A stretch of DNA of 64,000 nucleotides from Stutzerimonas kunmingensis (lineage in GTDB: Bacteria > Pseudomonadota > Gammaproteobacteria > Pseudomonadales > Pseudomonadaceae). The notes beneath the pieces were generated by a model. The model ran no database searches. It was given only the letters and a program-made list of their open reading frames with translations, and was not told the origin of the DNA. Positions 63,401 through 64,000 of the stretch are shown piece by piece. The translations under genes and the position numbers were made by a program. Where the stretch lies: positions 79,619 through 143,618 of the forward strand of contig NZ_JACXXG010000008.1 in the NCBI RefSeq assembly GCF_014764705.1. Reading direction: 5' to 3'. The number at the start of each line of letters is the position of its first letter. The stretch's first letter is position 1.

Positions 63401-63504
63401 CGGTGGGCACGCTGTTCACCCTGTTCGTGCTACCGGCGGTCTATGACCTGCTGGCCAAGCCCGACCAAAGCCCGTCCGCGGCGGCCGTACCGAGCGCCGG
63501 CTGA
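60448..63504 (+). CDS. mexW: RND efflux transporter (MexW-like)
   Basis: 1018 residues from ATG 60448, the same length as P. aeruginosa MexW. The family start FTDPFIRRPVLASVISLLIV gives transmembrane helix 1; the central proton-relay helix carries LAIGLVVDDAIVVVENIHRH (near 395-415). Twelve helices and two large periplasmic loops are evident, the second helix set beginning near 525 (LVFAVLVLALIPVLLMF). It expels drugs or other amphiphiles using the proton gradient. It is operonic with mexV. Regulator genes are not visible in the window. Confidence 0.9.
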   Translation: MAFTDPFIRRPVLASVISLLIVLLGIQAFNSLTIRQYPQMESALITVTTAYPGANAETIQGYITQPLQQSLASAEGVDYMTSVSQQNASVISVYARIGADTDRLYTELLSQANSVKNQLPQDAEDPVLNKQAADSTALMYISFYSDQLSNPQITDYLSRVIQPKLATLPGMAEAEILGNQVFAMRLWLDPVKLAAYGVSASDVNEAVRKYNFLSAAGEVKGQYVVTSINADTELKTPEAFAAIPLRTQGDSRVLLGDVARVEMGAESYNSISSFDGIPSVYIGIKGTPSANPLDVIKEVRAIMPQIEAQLPPGLKATIAYDATEFIQASIDEVVKTLAEAAVIVIVVVFLFLGSLRTVLIPVVTIPLSMIGVLFFMQAMGYSINLLTLLAMVLAIGLVVDDAIVVVENIHRHIEQGKSPFQAAIDGAREIAMPVVTMTITLAAVYAPIGFLQGLTGALFQEFALTLAGAVLISGVVALTLSPMMCSKLLRHEENPSGLAHRLDELFERLKQRYQHALHGTLNTRPVVLVFAVLVLALIPVLLMFTESELAPEEDQGIVFMMASAPKTANLDYLNAYTDQFLEIFKSFPEYYSWFQINGFDGVQSGIGGFLLKPWDERERSQMEILPEVQAKLDRLPGLQIFGFNLPSLPGTGEGLPFQFVINTANDYETLLQVTERIRKRAEESGKFAFLDVDLAFDKPEIVVEIDREKAAQMSVSMEDLGLTLSTLLGEGEINRFTIEGRSYKVIAQVERAYRDNPDWLSNYYVRNGQGQMLPLSTLIQVHDRARPTQLKQFQQLNAAMIQGFPIVSMGEAIETLQTIAREEAPEGFSFDYAGASRQYIQEGNALYLTFALALAVIFLVLAAQFESFRDPLVILVTVPLSVCGALVPLFLGLSSMNIYTQVGLVTLIGLISKHGIMIVEFANQLRREQGLSRREAVEEAAAIRLRPVLMTTAATVFGMVPLIIASGAGAVSRFDIGLVIATGMSVGTLFTLFVLPAVYDLLAKPDQSPSAAAVPSAG

Positions 63505-63536
63505 GTGCGGTGTGGCCTGCGAGGATAGCCTCCAGC

Positions 63537-63758
63537 TCAGCGCATGCCCTGGGACAGGCCATACAGCAACAACAGCAAATCCTGATCAGGACGCATCGCC
63601 TCGAACTGCGGGCGCCCACCAGGCGGCACCGGGCAATAGCTGCGGCTTTCGCTGCTCTGCACCAGCGTCGCTCCGGGCTCATTCCAGGCCGCCACGCACA
63701 GCGTGGTCACTCCCAGAGCGCCAACTAGGAACAATCCTCGAGCTATTTCCAGCTTCAT
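63537..63758 (-). CDS. small exported protein of unknown function
   Basis: 73 residues. The N-terminus (about 1-22, ending VAAW) looks like a signal peptide or membrane anchor; the remainder has one cysteine (SYCPVPPGG) and a helical, leucine-rich end (LLLLLYGLSQGM). AAGGG lies about eight bases before the ATG. No family recognised. It is convergent with mexW. Signs of a real gene are the ribosome site, the signal sequence and base composition like its neighbours, but the evidence is limited. Confidence 0.6.
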   Translation of the reverse strand: MKLEIARGLFLVGALGVTTLCVAAWNEPGATLVQSSESRSYCPVPPGGRPQFEAMRPDQDLLLLLYGLSQGMR

Positions 63759-63880
63759 GGCGTAAGCCCTTGATTAAGCGAGTAGTTAACTGACCGTAGT
63801 TCAGTTGTTTAATTCCTGTGCAATTTTGGACGAACGGTATGTACAGCCTGTGACGTCACTGTTCAGCAGGCATAAAAAAA

Positions 63881-63976
63881 GGTTCTTCGCGGAGTCTGGG
63901 GGAAGAGCGAGTTGACAGTCAGGGAAGCAGGTAAATTGGCAGTCGCCAAACACACCCTTCACCTGTCCCTGCTGTC
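63881..63976. other. structured right-edge element, possible insertion-sequence end
   Basis: From 63881 (GGTTCTTCGCGGAGTCTGGG), just after a run of seven A, the sequence looks like the left end of an ISL3-type insertion sequence, whose termini often begin GG-TCTTC. Inside, GACAG-T-CAGGGA-AG-CAGGT (63914-63932) pairs with ACCTG-TCCCTG-CTGTC (63961-63976), and the loop holds a perfect TTGGC/GCCAA hairpin (63936-63949). No transposase frame is visible before the window ends, so identification is tentative. Confidence 0.3.
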
Positions 63977-64000
63977 GCCGTGCATCCTATTGATCTTGCC

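Noticed and set aside
63914..63976. Integron attC site
   Set aside because: Bulged stem is similar in shape, but the RYYYAAC/GTTRRRY end boxes are missing and no gene cassette or integrase is visible.

Overview
The window looks like chromosomal backbone from a high-GC gammaproteobacterium of the Pseudomonas / Stutzerimonas (P. stutzeri) group. The reasons are the GC-rich third codon positions, gene sets and gene orders I recall from P. aeruginosa (the guaD-xdh-uraH-puuE-alc block; ppyR next to the flavohaemoglobin gene; argP-argO-sodB-bifA; the imelysin cluster followed by mexVW), and short composite hairpin repeats of the kind common in P. stutzeri. No complete mobile element, CRISPR array, rRNA or tRNA was seen. 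Species naming is inference.

Layout. (1) 1-22 kb is a purine-catabolism island. It starts with the end of a BMP-type nucleoside/purine binding protein and an isopenicillin-N-synthase-like oxygenase, then xdhA-xdhB-xdhC, guaD, a GntR/FCD regulator, an AzgA-like purine permease, an RhtB exporter, uraH, puuE-uraD-alc-allA-puuD, a CPA2 antiporter, a xanthine/urate-type NCS2 permease, a Tsx-like outer-membrane channel and a RutR-like TetR regulator. (2) 22-29 kb holds a DUF2383 protein, a GAF-EAL phosphodiesterase, xthA, a heavy-metal-type two-component system divergent from an HbpS-like protein and a second, exported hydroxyisourate hydrolase, and a LysR regulator. (3) 29-36 kb is the glyoxylate-to-pyruvate route gcl-hyi-glxR-ttuD-pyk. 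(4) 36-41 kb carries hmp-ppyR, a KGG stress protein, pncB and a diguanylate cyclase. (5) 41-52 kb carries estA, a coiled-coil membrane protein, a small gene behind a sigma-54 promoter, argP/argO, sodB, bifA, a spermidine-synthase-like protein, and a GIDE/EF-hand protein with LemA. (6) 52-57 kb is an iron-type cluster of two imelysin lipoproteins, a di-haem oxidoreductase and a DUF1513 protein, with Fur-box-like sites. (7) 57-64 kb carries a chemoreceptor and a mexVW-type RND pump.

The genes of blocks 1 and 3 fit together. Guanine is deaminated to xanthine (GuaD), oxidised to urate (XdhABC) and hydroxylated by membrane PuuD, then passes through HIU, OHCU, allantoin, allantoate and ureidoglycolate to glyoxylate and urea. 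Gcl, Hyi, GlxR, TtuD and Pyk convert glyoxylate to pyruvate, apart from enolase, which is not in the window. Two operator families cover the purine block: TTGTNNACAA palindromes, which match the FCD-GntR consensus, and TTGAC-N6-GTCAR sites resembling RutR boxes.

For several genes the longest open frame is not the likely gene. Starts were moved to ribosome-binding sites for xdhA (TTG), azgA (GTG), uraH (GTG), puuE (GTG), estA (GTG) and others, as noted in each entry.
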